From positions 244,952-308,951 of the forward strand of contig NZ_VTPY01000007.1 of NCBI RefSeq assembly GCF_008297955.1: 64,000 nt of DNA, written 5' to 3'. Below are positions 35,184 through 44,742 of this stretch, in pieces (position 1 is the first letter of the stretch; every line of letters begins with the position of its first letter). This DNA is from Billgrantia pellis (lineage in GTDB: Bacteria; Pseudomonadota; Gammaproteobacteria; Pseudomonadales; Halomonadaceae). The notes under the pieces are model-generated. The model did not search any database and was not told the origin of the DNA. It saw only the letters and a list, made by a program, of their open reading frames with translations. The translations under genes were made by a program, and so were the position numbers.

Positions 35184-36404
35184 ATGAGCGAATACTCCCT
35201 GTTCACCTCCGAATCCGTCTCCGAAGGGCATCCGGACAAGATCGCCGACCAGATTTCCGATGCGGTGCTGGACGCCATTATCGCCCGTGACAAGCACGCC
35301 CGGGTGGCCTGCGAGACGCTGGTCAAGACCGGCGTGGCCATCGTTGCCGGCGAAATCACCACCTCCGCCTGGGTCGATCTGGAAGAGCTGGTGCGCCAGG
35401 TGATCATCGACATCGGCTACACCTCCTCGGAGGTGGGGTTCGACGGCGAGACCTGCGGCGTGCTCAACCTGATCGGCAAGCAGAGCGTGGACATCGCCCA
35501 GGGCGTCGACCGCAGCAAGCCGGAGGACCAGGGAGCGGGCGATCAGGGCTTGATGTTCGGCTACGCTACCAACGAGACGGAATCGTTCATGCCGGCGCCG
35601 ATCCATTACGCCCATCGCCTGGTGGAGCGTCAGGCCGAGCTGCGCAAGCACGGCCTGCTGCCGTGGCTGCGCCCGGATGCCAAGAGCCAGATCACCTTCC
35701 GCTATGACGAGTCGGGCATGCCCTGCGGCGTCGAGGCGGTGGTGTTGTCGACCCAGCATGCCCCCGAGATCGACCAGGATGAGCTGCGGCGCATGGTCAA
35801 GCGCGAGATCATCGAGGAAGTGATCCCCGCCGAGTGGCTCACCGAGCAGACCAAGTTCCACATCAACCCCACCGGCAAGTTCGTTATCGGGGGGCCGGTG
35901 GGCGACTGCGGCCTGACCGGGCGCAAGATCATCGTCGATACCTATGGCGGCATGGCGCGTCACGGCGGCGGCGCCTTTTCCGGCAAGGACCCTTCCAAGG
36001 TCGACCGCAGCGCAGCCTATGCCGGGCGCTACGTGGCCAAGAACGTCGTTGCCGCAGGACTCGCCGACAAGTGCGAGATCCAGGTGTCGTATGCCATCGG
36101 CGTGGCCGAGCCGACCTCGGTGTCGATCAACACCTTCGGCACCGGCAAGGTGGACGAGGCGTGCATCATCGAGCTGGTGCGCGAGCACTTCGACCTGCGT
36201 CCCTTCGCCATCACCCGCATGCTCGACCTGCTGCATCCGATGTACCAGCTCACCGCGGCCTATGGCCACTTCGGTCGAGAGCCCTTCGAGGCCAGCTACA
36301 ACTGGAAGGATACCAAGGGCCAGGAGCATACCGAGACCTTCACCGCCTTCCCCTGGGAACGCACCGATCGCGCCGCGGCCCTGCGTCAGGCCGCCGGGCT
36401 GTAG
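35184..36404 (+). CDS. metK: S-adenosylmethionine synthetase
   Basis: Makes SAM from methionine and ATP. The 406-aa protein shows the substrate-binding [14 protein letters not shown] near the N-terminus, [12 protein letters not shown], and the P-loop-like [16 protein letters not shown]. Start ATG at 35184; the upstream open frame has no good ribosome site. ligB and ahcY follow on the same strand, so the SAM-to-homocysteine half of the methyl cycle is clustered, with metF 6.8 kb further on. Confidence 0.98.
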   Translation: MSEYSLFTSESVSEGHPDKIADQISDAVLDAIIARDKHARVACETLVKTGVAIVAGEITTSAWVDLEELVRQVIIDIGYTSSEVGFDGETCGVLNLIGKQSVDIAQGVDRSKPEDQGAGDQGLMFGYATNETESFMPAPIHYAHRLVERQAELRKHGLLPWLRPDAKSQITFRYDESGMPCGVEAVVLSTQHAPEIDQDELRRMVKREIIEEVIPAEWLTEQTKFHINPTGKFVIGGPVGDCGLTGRKIIVDTYGGMARHGGGAFSGKDPSKVDRSAAYAGRYVAKNVVAAGLADKCEIQVSYAIGVAEPTSVSINTFGTGKVDEACIIELVREHFDLRPFAITRMLDLLHPMYQLTAAYGHFGREPFEASYNWKDTKGQEHTETFTAFPWERTDRAAALRQAAGL

Positions 36405-36433
36405 CGTCCCTTTATAAGACAAGGCTTACATGA

Positions 36434-38191
<1,758 letters not shown>

Positions 38192-38256
38192 TTGTCGCCC
38201 TCCATGATCCCAGCCTATAGTGAGGGTCACCGTTTTCCGCTCGAGAGAGGTGACGC

Positions 38257-39666
38257 ATGAATCAGCCCGCCGTTTCCGCCCCGACTGCCCAGGACTTCAA
38301 GGTCGCCGATATGTCGCTGGCCGACTGGGGGCGCCGCGAGATCCGCATCGCCGAAACCGAAATGCCGGCGCTGATGAAGATCCGCGCCAAGTACCGCGAC
38401 GAGCAGCCGCTGGCGGGCGCGCGCATCGCCGGTTGCATTCACATGACCATCCAGACGGCGGTGCTGATCGAGACCCTGGTCGATCTGGGGGCCTCGGTGC
38501 GCTGGTCCTCCTGCAATATCTTCTCCACCCAGGACCATGCCGCCGCCGCCATCGCCGCCGCCGGCATCCCGGTCTTCGCCTGGAAGGGCGAGACCGAGGA
38601 GGAGTTCTGGTGGTGTATCGAGCAGACCGTGGAAGGGCCCGACGGCTGGTCGCCCAACATGGTGCTCGACGACGGCGGCGACCTTACCGCACTGCTGCAC
38701 GACAAGCGCCCGGAGCTGCTCGACGCCATCCACGGCATCTCCGAGGAGACCACCACCGGCGTGCATCGCCTGCAGGAGATGTTGCGCGACAGGACCCTGC
38801 GGGTGCCGGCGATCAACGTCAACGATGCCGTGACCAAATCGAAGAACGACAACAAGTACGGCTGTCGCCATTCGCTCAACGACGCCATCAAGCGCGGGCT
38901 CGACCACCTGCTGGCGGGCAAGCAGGCGCTGGTGATGGGCTACGGCGACGTGGGCAAGGGGTCGGCGGCGTCTCTGCGCCAGGAGGGCATGATCGTCAAG
39001 GTCGCCGAGATCGACCCGATTTGCGCCATGCAGGCGTGCATGGATGGCTACGAAGTCGTGTCGCCCTATATCGATGGTCTCAACCGCGGCCAGGAGAGCG
39101 TCGATCGTGCGCTGCTCGCCCGCATCGACCTGGTGGTGACCTGTACCGGCAACATCGAGGCCTGCGACGCCGCCATGCTCGAGGCGCTCAAGCCTGGTGC
39201 CGTGGTGTGCAATATCGGCCACTTCGACAACGAGATCGACACTGCCTACATGCGCCGCCACTGGCACTGGGAGGAGATCAAGCCGCAGGTGCACAAGATC
39301 TACCGCGACAGTACACCGGGCCACTACGACCCCTCCAGCAGCGACTATCTGCTGCTGCTCTCCGAAGGCCGTCTGGTCAACCTGGGTAACGCCACTGGCC
39401 ATCCCTCGCGCGTCATGGACGGTTCCTTCGCCAACCAGGTGCTGGCGCAAATCCATCTCTATCAGCAACGCTTTGCCGACCTGCCGCCAGCGGATAAGCA
39501 GGGCGGCTTGGCAGTCACGGTGCTGCCGCGTCACCTCGATGAGGAGGTGGCCCGCTACATGGTCGAAGGCTTCGGTGGAGTGCTCACGCGCATGACCGAG
39601 GCTCAGGCGGAGTATACCGGGGTGCCGGTCGAGGGGCCGTACAAGCCGGATGCCTACCGCTATTGA
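38257..39666 (+). CDS. ahcY: Adenosylhomocysteinase
   Basis: NAD-dependent hydrolysis of S-adenosylhomocysteine to homocysteine and adenosine, completing the methyl cycle with MetK. The 469-aa protein has the substrate block [28 protein letters not shown], and the NAD fold [17 protein letters not shown]; it ends in the conserved KPDAYRY. GAGAGAGGTGAC precedes the start. The leader after ligB is only 65 bp, too short for a typical SAH riboswitch. Confidence 0.98.
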   Translation: MNQPAVSAPTAQDFKVADMSLADWGRREIRIAETEMPALMKIRAKYRDEQPLAGARIAGCIHMTIQTAVLIETLVDLGASVRWSSCNIFSTQDHAAAAIAAAGIPVFAWKGETEEEFWWCIEQTVEGPDGWSPNMVLDDGGDLTALLHDKRPELLDAIHGISEETTTGVHRLQEMLRDRTLRVPAINVNDAVTKSKNDNKYGCRHSLNDAIKRGLDHLLAGKQALVMGYGDVGKGSAASLRQEGMIVKVAEIDPICAMQACMDGYEVVSPYIDGLNRGQESVDRALLARIDLVVTCTGNIEACDAAMLEALKPGAVVCNIGHFDNEIDTAYMRRHWHWEEIKPQVHKIYRDSTPGHYDPSSSDYLLLLSEGRLVNLGNATGHPSRVMDGSFANQVLAQIHLYQQRFADLPPADKQGGLAVTVLPRHLDEEVARYMVEGFGGVLTRMTEAQAEYTGVPVEGPYKPDAYRY

Positions 39667-39681
39667 GGGAACGGTGGAGGT

Positions 39682-39711
39682 GCGAAGCGTCGCCTGCAGG
39701 TGACGCTTCGC
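39682..39711 (+). terminator. Probable ahcY terminator hairpin
   Basis: 13-bp stem GCGAAGCGTCGCC / GGTGACGCTTCGC with one G-U pair and TGCA loop, 16 bp after the ahcY stop; no T-run follows, so the call rests on stem and position. Confidence 0.55.
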
Positions 39712-39777
39712 GGGGTGTCCAATGTGTCGTTATGTAGGACCGCTTGTTGGACTCATGGGGCTTGGCTAACTTTTTTC

Positions 39778-39794
39778 CAAGGTTCTGAACCTTG
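39778..39794. promoter_or_regulatory. Palindrome before copper-storage gene, candidate metal-regulator site
   Basis: CAAGGTTCTGAACCTTG, a perfect 8-bp inverted repeat around one base, 58 bp before the start of the Cys-rich protein gene. Position and dyad size suit a MerR-family (for example CueR-like) site, but the bound protein is unknown. Confidence 0.5.
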
Positions 39795-39851
39795 CCGCGC
39801 CTGGCGATGGTTCCGAGCCGTGGTCCAGGCAACCCCCTAGGAGAATTCAAG

Positions 39852-40184
39852 ATGGATTTTGGCCACTACAAGTCATGTATCGAAGCCTGCCATGTATGCG
39901 CGGCCTACTGTGATCGTTGCGCCACCTCTTGCCTGCGGGAGGACGATGTCAAGAAAATGGCGGAATGCATCCGCCTGGACATGCAGTGTGCGCAAATCTG
40001 CCGGCTGGCGGCGTCCTTCATGGCACAAGACAGCGAATACGCCAACCAGCTTTGTCGCCTGTGCGCCGACATTTGCAAGGCATGTGGCGACGAATGCGCC
40101 AAGCATGAGGCCGAGCATTGCCAGCAGTGCGCCGAGGCATGCCATCGCTGTGCCGAAGCGTGCATCGCCATGGCATCGCACTAA
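39852..40184 (+). CDS. Cytosolic copper storage protein (Csp3-like four-helix bundle)
   Basis: A 110-aa protein with 19 cysteines in CxxxC and CxxC spacing along predicted amphipathic helices (for example Cys9, 13, 16, 20, 23, 27; Cys68, 71, 75, 78, 82; Cys90, 93, 97, 100, 104). This is the pattern of Csp proteins, whose helical bundles line a pore with thiolates that hold many Cu(I) ions. No signal peptide, so cytosolic. ATG 39852 follows AGGAGAATTC. Its copper role fits nearby sodC and a His-rich exported protein. Confidence 0.88.
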   Translation: MDFGHYKSCIEACHVCAAYCDRCATSCLREDDVKKMAECIRLDMQCAQICRLAASFMAQDSEYANQLCRLCADICKACGDECAKHEAEHCQQCAEACHRCAEACIAMASH

Positions 40185-40197
40185 GCCCTGTCGCCCG

Positions 40198-40662
40198 TCA
40201 ACCTTCGACGAAAGCGAGAAAGCGCCCGGCCAGCAGTGCCGCCGGCCAGAGCAGCAGCGACAGCATGCCGGCCAGGCGCAAGCGACGGGGCGTGGCGCTA
40301 GCCAGCCCCGCTCTCAGATTGAGCAGCAGCGCGTTGGCGACGGCCAGCGCAATCAGCGTCAGCTTGATCCGGAAAAGGGCCATGCCCGCGTAGCCGCCGG
40401 GATCCGCAAGGAACAGCAGGCTTCCTGTGCCCATGGCCAGCAGCAAACCGGTGATGGCGACCGGCTGCAGCAACCGGCCCACGGCTCCTAGCGATACCTG
40501 CCGCCGCCAGCCCAACAAGCGTAGGTCGAGCGTCACGATGGCGCCGATCAGCAGGGCGATGCCGAGCACATGCAGGGCGTTGACCGCTGCGTAAACCCAG
40601 CGCGACAGGCGTATCCACTCGGCCAGAGCGGTCTCGCCGAGCCAGGCCAGCAAAATATTCAC
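40198..40662 (-). CDS. Four-helix membrane protein, DUF6644-like
   Basis: A 154-aa membrane protein with about four hydrophobic segments (VYAAVNALHVLGIALLIGAIVTL, PVAITGLLLAMGTGSLLFLA, LIALAVANALLL, LSLLLWPAALLAGRFL). The early His in NALHVLG and the small size fit the DUF6644 family. Function unknown. It follows the DUF6152-like gene by 9 bp on the same strand; that pair is recurrent, suggesting a two-component envelope module. Confidence 0.78.
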   Translation of the reverse strand: MNILLAWLGETALAEWIRLSRWVYAAVNALHVLGIALLIGAIVTLDLRLLGWRRQVSLGAVGRLLQPVAITGLLLAMGTGSLLFLADPGGYAGMALFRIKLTLIALAVANALLLNLRAGLASATPRRLRLAGMLSLLLWPAALLAGRFLAFVEG

Positions 40663-40671
40663 GACGCTCGG

Positions 40672-41022
40672 TCAGATCCTCCCGGGGTAGAGCACGTAGT
40701 GCTCGCCGTCGATCCAGAGCTGCTCGGCTTTCAGCAGCCGCTCGCCCGAATGCTCGCCGGAGACGCGCAGTTCCACCCCTTCGGCCAGGTCGCTCTCTTC
40801 CAGGCCGGCGCGCTCGTTGCGCCAAGGCTGGCCGACCTCGACCGTCCACGATTCGCCGTTGACTTCCAGCGTGAGTTCGCCGTGGGGATTGCCGAGGCGC
40901 ACGGCAGTGATCGTGCCTTCGATCTCGATGGTCTCTCCGCCGACCCAGCCATGGTGGGCCTGGGCGGGAGCTAGGAAAAGCAGTATGACAATGGCCAACA
41001 GCCACTTTGCTTGGTGGCGCAT
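40672..41022 (-). CDS. Small exported protein, DUF6152-like
   Basis: A 116-aa periplasmic protein. The signal peptide (LLAIVILLFLAPAQA) probably cleaves just before HHGW, so the mature protein would begin with two histidines. The rest is a small beta domain (IEIEGTITAVRLGNPHGELTLEV). An N-terminal His after AHH is characteristic of this family and could bind metal, although that is an inference. First gene of a pair with the DUF6644-like gene. Neighbours include a copper-storage gene in convergent orientation. Confidence 0.8.
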   Translation of the reverse strand: MRHQAKWLLAIVILLFLAPAQAHHGWVGGETIEIEGTITAVRLGNPHGELTLEVNGESWTVEVGQPWRNERAGLEESDLAEGVELRVSGEHSGERLLKAEQLWIDGEHYVLYPGRI

Positions 41023-41121
41023 GATCGGCTCCTTCTGATGCGATCTACTTTCAGGCTAGCTCCGCCGACATGAGCTGCAAGGGAGATCGTCCCGGTCCGA
41101 GTCGCGGCTGCCGGGTCTTGC

Positions 41122-42051
41122 CTACAACCCAGTGAGTCGCATCAACCCTTGCAGGTAGAAGGGAATCAGCAGCGGGGCAGCCAGTGTCGTGACCAGTACC
41201 GCCAGGGCGCCTTTCTCCGGCTTGATGCCCAGTTCCATGGCCACTACCACGACATTGGCCGCCATGGGCACCACGCCCAGTAATAGCAGCGCCAGGCCCA
41301 GCTCGGCGGGAAGCGACAGCATGCTTTGCAAGAGCCATACGGCGGCGAGCGCCAGCAGGGGCCATAGGCCATAGCGTACCGCCACACAGCCGAGGATGAA
41401 GCGCAGGTCGACCTCGCGGATCGTGACCCGACCCAGGGTCATGCCGATGATCATCATGCCGAGCAGGGTATAGGTCGCGGGAAAGACCGCTAGGCTATCC
41501 ATGAGCGCGTCCGGCGGATCGATACCGAGGCCGCTGACCGCCAGGGCGGCGATGAAGGCGTAGATCAGGGGCAGGCGGGCGATCTTGGCCAGGCTCTCGC
41601 GCACGGAAAATTGCCCGCGGGCGCTGAGGTAGAAGCCGACCGTGAATTCGTAGAGGGTGATGCCCAGCAAGCAGAAGAGATAAAGGGCCACCTCTTCCGG
41701 GGGCAACAGGATCATGGCGATGGGCAGCCCGAAATACCCGGTATTGCCGGTGCCGGAGGAGAACGCCAAGAGGGCGCTTTCCTGAGGCGCGAAGAAGCGC
41801 CGGGCTATGGGGTTGACGGTAATGGCGATCAGGCTGGCCAGGCCAAATAGCGCCGCGGTGAACAGAAGGAACTGGGGCGTGGGGCCACCCAGCACCAGGC
41901 CGCGGAAGAAGGTCATGGGAGCGATCAGATAAATCAACAGGGTAGCGATGGGGCGCGGGTCGATGGCCAGTCGTCGGGTCGCGATCCAGCCCAACCCGAC
42001 GAAGGCCAGCAATGTCCAGAGCGGGCCCATGAGGGCGCTTGGGTCGATCAT
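41122..42051 (-). CDS. AEC-family transporter (auxin efflux carrier type)
   Basis: Inner-membrane transporter of 309 aa with about ten hydrophobic segments. The two-half arrangement and the GNTGYFGLPIAMILL motif in the fourth segment are typical of the AEC/BASS-like MdcF-YfdV group, which move small organic acids or related solutes. No neighbour reveals the substrate. Probably monocistronic. Confidence 0.88.
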   Translation of the reverse strand: MIDPSALMGPLWTLLAFVGLGWIATRRLAIDPRPIATLLIYLIAPMTFFRGLVLGGPTPQFLLFTAALFGLASLIAITVNPIARRFFAPQESALLAFSSGTGNTGYFGLPIAMILLPPEEVALYLFCLLGITLYEFTVGFYLSARGQFSVRESLAKIARLPLIYAFIAALAVSGLGIDPPDALMDSLAVFPATYTLLGMMIIGMTLGRVTIREVDLRFILGCVAVRYGLWPLLALAAVWLLQSMLSLPAELGLALLLLGVVPMAANVVVVAMELGIKPEKGALAVLVTTLAAPLLIPFYLQGLMRLTGL

Positions 42052-42163
42052 CGTCTCCTGCCATCCTTTTGCCGAAAGACGATATAATGCCTGGCGCCCG
42101 CCCGTGTGTCAGCGAGGCGGAAACGTCCACCTCGGTGGCCTGCTCTCCCTCCGTTCCCTCCGT

Positions 42164-42505
42164 TCAGCCGTTGCGTCGGTTTGACTTGGCCTGCTCGGCC
42201 TTGTCTTCGATATTCTCCTTGTGGGCCGACTTGTCGCGCGTTACTTGGGCGCCCGAGACGGGCGTGACGTCCCGCCGCGTGTCGATGCCGGGTTTCTTGG
42301 CATTGTGCTTTTGATCGTCGACATTGGCGTCGGGGCGATAGACGTCATCCTGAGCGGGTCCGCCGCGTCCTCCCTTGTGTCCAGCGCCTTCGTCGGGAAT
42401 GTCACGATCGGTCAACTGGCGCGCCTTCTTTCGCAGCGTCTCGCGCTCCTCTTCGGGTATATCGGTACTCTGACGGTTCGACGGGTCGTGGCGTGATTTT
42501 TCCAT
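42164..42505 (-). CDS. Hydrophilic hypothetical protein
   Basis: A 113-aa, strongly charged protein without hydrophobic segments, rich in Arg, Lys, Asp, Glu and Gly, likely disordered. Repeated basic/acidic patches (EEERETLRKKARQ, DVYRPDANVDDQKHNAKK) recall stress-related hydrophilic proteins, but no family is recognised. The ATG at 42505 has AGGAAGGA upstream and is preferred to one six codons earlier. It follows the PRC-like gene by 23 bp, probably in one transcript. Confidence 0.65.
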   Translation of the reverse strand: MEKSRHDPSNRQSTDIPEEERETLRKKARQLTDRDIPDEGAGHKGGRGGPAQDDVYRPDANVDDQKHNAKKPGIDTRRDVTPVSGAQVTRDKSAHKENIEDKAEQAKSNRRNG

Positions 42506-42528
42506 GTGACGCTCCTTCCTCATGTGGC

Positions 42529-42840
42529 CTAGTTGCCCTTGCCTTCGTTACCCAAGGTGAAGGAGGGAGGATCGCTTGCCGGAAAGGTTTCCGCGTTGGC
42601 CTCGTCCAGGTCACGCTCTTCCTGCTGAGCTTCGGCCTCGGCGGTGGAAATCTCGGTATACCCTGGTTCCAGCGTCCAGCGCTGATCGCGATAAGCCATC
42701 ATCTGCTTGGGCACCCAGAAGCGGCTACCCGTCTCGGTAATGATGCCAATCTTCTCGGCATTGCTGGTGTCGGCCACTTTGCCGACCTGGTCGCCTGCGT
42801 CATCGAACACAGGCGTGCCGGTGAGAATGTCCTGTGTCAT
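42529..42840 (-). CDS. PRC-barrel-like small protein with FPASDPPS tail
   Basis: A 103-aa protein. Residues ~5-60 (TGTPVFDDAGDQVGKVADTSNAEKIGIITETGSRFWVPKQ) resemble a PRC-barrel or DUF2171-type small beta barrel. The C-terminus DEANAETFPASDPPSF contains an FPASDPPS-type tail that I know from many unrelated small bacterial proteins. CGAGGAGGGCACC precedes ATG 42840, which is preferred to an upstream start. Function unknown. Confidence 0.7.
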   Translation of the reverse strand: MTQDILTGTPVFDDAGDQVGKVADTSNAEKIGIITETGSRFWVPKQMMAYRDQRWTLEPGYTEISTAEAEAQQEERDLDEANAETFPASDPPSFTLGNEGKGN

Positions 42841-43201
42841 GGTGCCCTCCTCGTTCACTCGGTTAATTGCCAGGTCGATCCCTGTCCAGGCCAGTGACGC
42901 CATAGTGACGCCATGGAGTTCTTTCAAGGTCGTCAGCCCTTGGCCGGTGGTCAAATTGGCAGGATGAATTTTTGTAACCCGATTTTGCTTTTTTGCATCC
43001 GTGGCATCCCTTGCGGCGTGGCGGTCCTTTAGCCGATCAGGTTATAAGAATCGTTTTCTCTATGACCGAAACTCATGCAGGGCGGCGAAACTTTCATTGG
43101 TCAGAGAGCGACCCGAACGGCAGAATGCAGGCAACGCCATGAAGCACGCCATGAGCCGGGGCGCTGTGTTCGCCTTCCGGTCGGAAATGAGAGAGGTCGG
43201 C
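42841..43201. other. 361-bp divergent gap before metF
   Basis: Contains an AT-richer core (about 42955-43060, e.g. GATTTTGCTTTTTTGCATCC and GGTTATAAGAATCG) that likely holds the two divergent promoters. An open frame in phase with metF extends through it, but no upstream start has a convincing ribosome site. No regulator site or riboswitch is recognised. Confidence 0.45.
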
Positions 43202-44056
43202 ATGAGTACGTCACATCCGCTGGGTATCAGTTTCGAGTTTTTCCCACCCAACACCGACGTGGGACGCGAGAAGCTGATCGGCGTGCGTGATGCGCTGGCC
43301 GCGCGTGCGCCGCGCTTCTTTTCGGTGACCTACGGTGCCGGCGGCTCGACCCAAGGGCGGACGCTGAGCACGGTCTGCCAGGTACGCGAAGCGGGTATTA
43401 CCACGGCGCCGCATCTCTCCTGCATCGGCAGCGAGAAGGCGCAGCTGCGCGATCTGCTCGTGCAGTACCAAGAAGAGGGCATCGACAGCCTCGTCGCCCT
43501 GCGTGGCGATCTCCCATCGGGCATGGGAGGCATCGGCGAGCTGCGTTATGCCAACGAGCTGGTCGAGTTCATCCGCACCGAGACCGGCGATCACTTCGAG
43601 ATCGCCGTGGCCGCCTATCCCGAATCCCATCCCCAGGCACCGAGCTTCGAACGCGACCTGGAGAATTTTGCGCGCAAGGTGAAAGCCGGCGCCAATCTCG
43701 CCATCACGCAGTATTTTTTCTCCGCCGACGCCTATTTCCACTTCGTCGACCGGGCGCGTGCCCTTGGCGTCGAGGCACCCATCGTGCCCGGCATCATGCC
43801 GATCACGAACTACACCAAGCTGGCGAGATTCTCCGACGCCTGCGGGGCGGAGATTCCCCGCTGGATCCGCAAGCAGCTCGAGGCCTACGGCGATGACAGC
43901 GAGGCAATCGCCGGCTTCGGTGCGGAGGTGGTATCGCGCCTGTGCCAGCGGCTGCTCGAGGGCGGCGCCCCCGGTTTGCATTTCTATACCCTCAATCAGG
44001 CCGATCCGTGCCTGCGGATTCTCGACAACCTGAGCAGTCCTCTGGCAGCACGCTGA
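43202..44056 (+). CDS. metF: 5,10-methylenetetrahydrofolate reductase
   Basis: Flavoprotein producing 5-methyltetrahydrofolate for homocysteine methylation. The 284-aa protein begins at the family N-terminus with SFEFFPPNTDVGREKL, then SVTYGAGGSTQGRT and the ALRGD-P and ITQYFF blocks. ATG 43202 is chosen because the product then starts like MetF and GAGAGAGG lies upstream. Functionally joined to metK and ahcY earlier in the window. sodC follows after 56 bp. Confidence 0.97.
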   Translation: MSTSHPLGISFEFFPPNTDVGREKLIGVRDALAARAPRFFSVTYGAGGSTQGRTLSTVCQVREAGITTAPHLSCIGSEKAQLRDLLVQYQEEGIDSLVALRGDLPSGMGGIGELRYANELVEFIRTETGDHFEIAVAAYPESHPQAPSFERDLENFARKVKAGANLAITQYFFSADAYFHFVDRARALGVEAPIVPGIMPITNYTKLARFSDACGAEIPRWIRKQLEAYGDDSEAIAGFGAEVVSRLCQRLLEGGAPGLHFYTLNQADPCLRILDNLSSPLAAR

Positions 44057-44068
44057 ATCTGGGTCTAG

Positions 44069-44102
44069 CCTGTTCCTGCATGTCCACGGATTCAGGAACA
44101 GG
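44069..44102 (+). promoter_or_regulatory. Hairpin in the metF-sodC gap touching the sodC ribosome site
   Basis: Perfect 10-bp inverted repeat CCTGTTCCTG / CAGGAACAGG with a 14-base loop. The right arm ends in the first bases of GGAGGA (44101-44106), so folding could limit access to the sodC ribosome site, or it could simply terminate metF. Confidence 0.5.
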
Positions 44103-44112
44103 AGGACGCTAG

Positions 44113-44655
44113 ATGCGCCATGCCAATTTTGCTGGGGCCGCCGTTGCCTCTCTATTGCTCGCCGGTCTTGGCCAGGCTCAGGCCCAGGAGAGCCAGGAAG
44201 TCGAGATGCACTGGGTCAAGACCGATGGTGTCGAGGCGTCCATCGGGACCATCAGTCTCGAGGATACCGACCACGGCCTGCTGCTCACGCCCGACCTGAG
44301 CGAGCTGCCTCCCGGCGTCTACGGTTTTCACGTACACGAGAACGCCAGCTGCGAGCCGGGCGAGAACGACTCGGGCGAAATGCAGGCCGCCGGGGAGGCG
44401 GGCGGCCATTACGATCCCGAGGATGCCGGTAGCCACGAGGGTCCCTATGGCGAGGGCCATCTGGGGGACTTGCCGGTGCTGATCGTCAACGAGAATGGCG
44501 AAGCGACCCTGCCGGTGCTGGCCCCGAGACTCAGCGTCGAGGACCTCACGGACCGCAGCCTGATGATCCACGAAGGGGGCGACAACTATTCGGATGAGCC
44601 CGAGCCGCTGGGCGGTGGCGGTAGCCGCATGGCCTGCGGTGTGATCGGATCCTGA
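44113..44655 (+). CDS. sodC: Periplasmic copper/zinc superoxide dismutase
   Basis: Dismutates superoxide in the periplasm. Signal peptide residues 1-~24 (VASLLLAGLGQAQA). Metal ligands are seen in FHVHENASC and GGHYDPE, with HLGDLP and the C-terminal GGGGSRMACGVI, whose Cys pairs with that of NASC. At 180 aa it is the usual size. GGAGGA precedes the start within a hairpin. A strong terminator follows. Confidence 0.96.
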   Translation: MRHANFAGAAVASLLLAGLGQAQAQESQEVEMHWVKTDGVEASIGTISLEDTDHGLLLTPDLSELPPGVYGFHVHENASCEPGENDSGEMQAAGEAGGHYDPEDAGSHEGPYGEGHLGDLPVLIVNENGEATLPVLAPRLSVEDLTDRSLMIHEGGDNYSDEPEPLGGGGSRMACGVIGS

Positions 44656-44688
44656 GCCGACGCGTTACGAGTGCGCCCATGACGAGAA

Positions 44689-44714
44689 GGCCCCGCCATT
44701 TGGCGGGGCCCTTT
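44689..44714. terminator. Terminator between sodC and the TRAP operon
   Basis: Self-complementary stem GGCCCCGCCA / TGGCGGGGCC followed by CTTTA on + ; AAGG on the other side gives CCTTCTC on -. Lies 33 bp after sodC and before the convergent permease end. Confidence 0.8.
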
Positions 44715-44742
44715 ACTTGGTGCAATGACATTCGGGTTGGCG

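Noticed and set aside
34884..36422. Open frame running upstream of tkt on the minus strand, giving a 1176-residue product
   Set aside because: The extension is antisense to metK; transketolase begins normally at 34883 with a good ribosome site.
38192..38256. Possible SAH riboswitch before ahcY
   Set aside because: The gap is 65 bp and I see no recognisable SAH aptamer structure.
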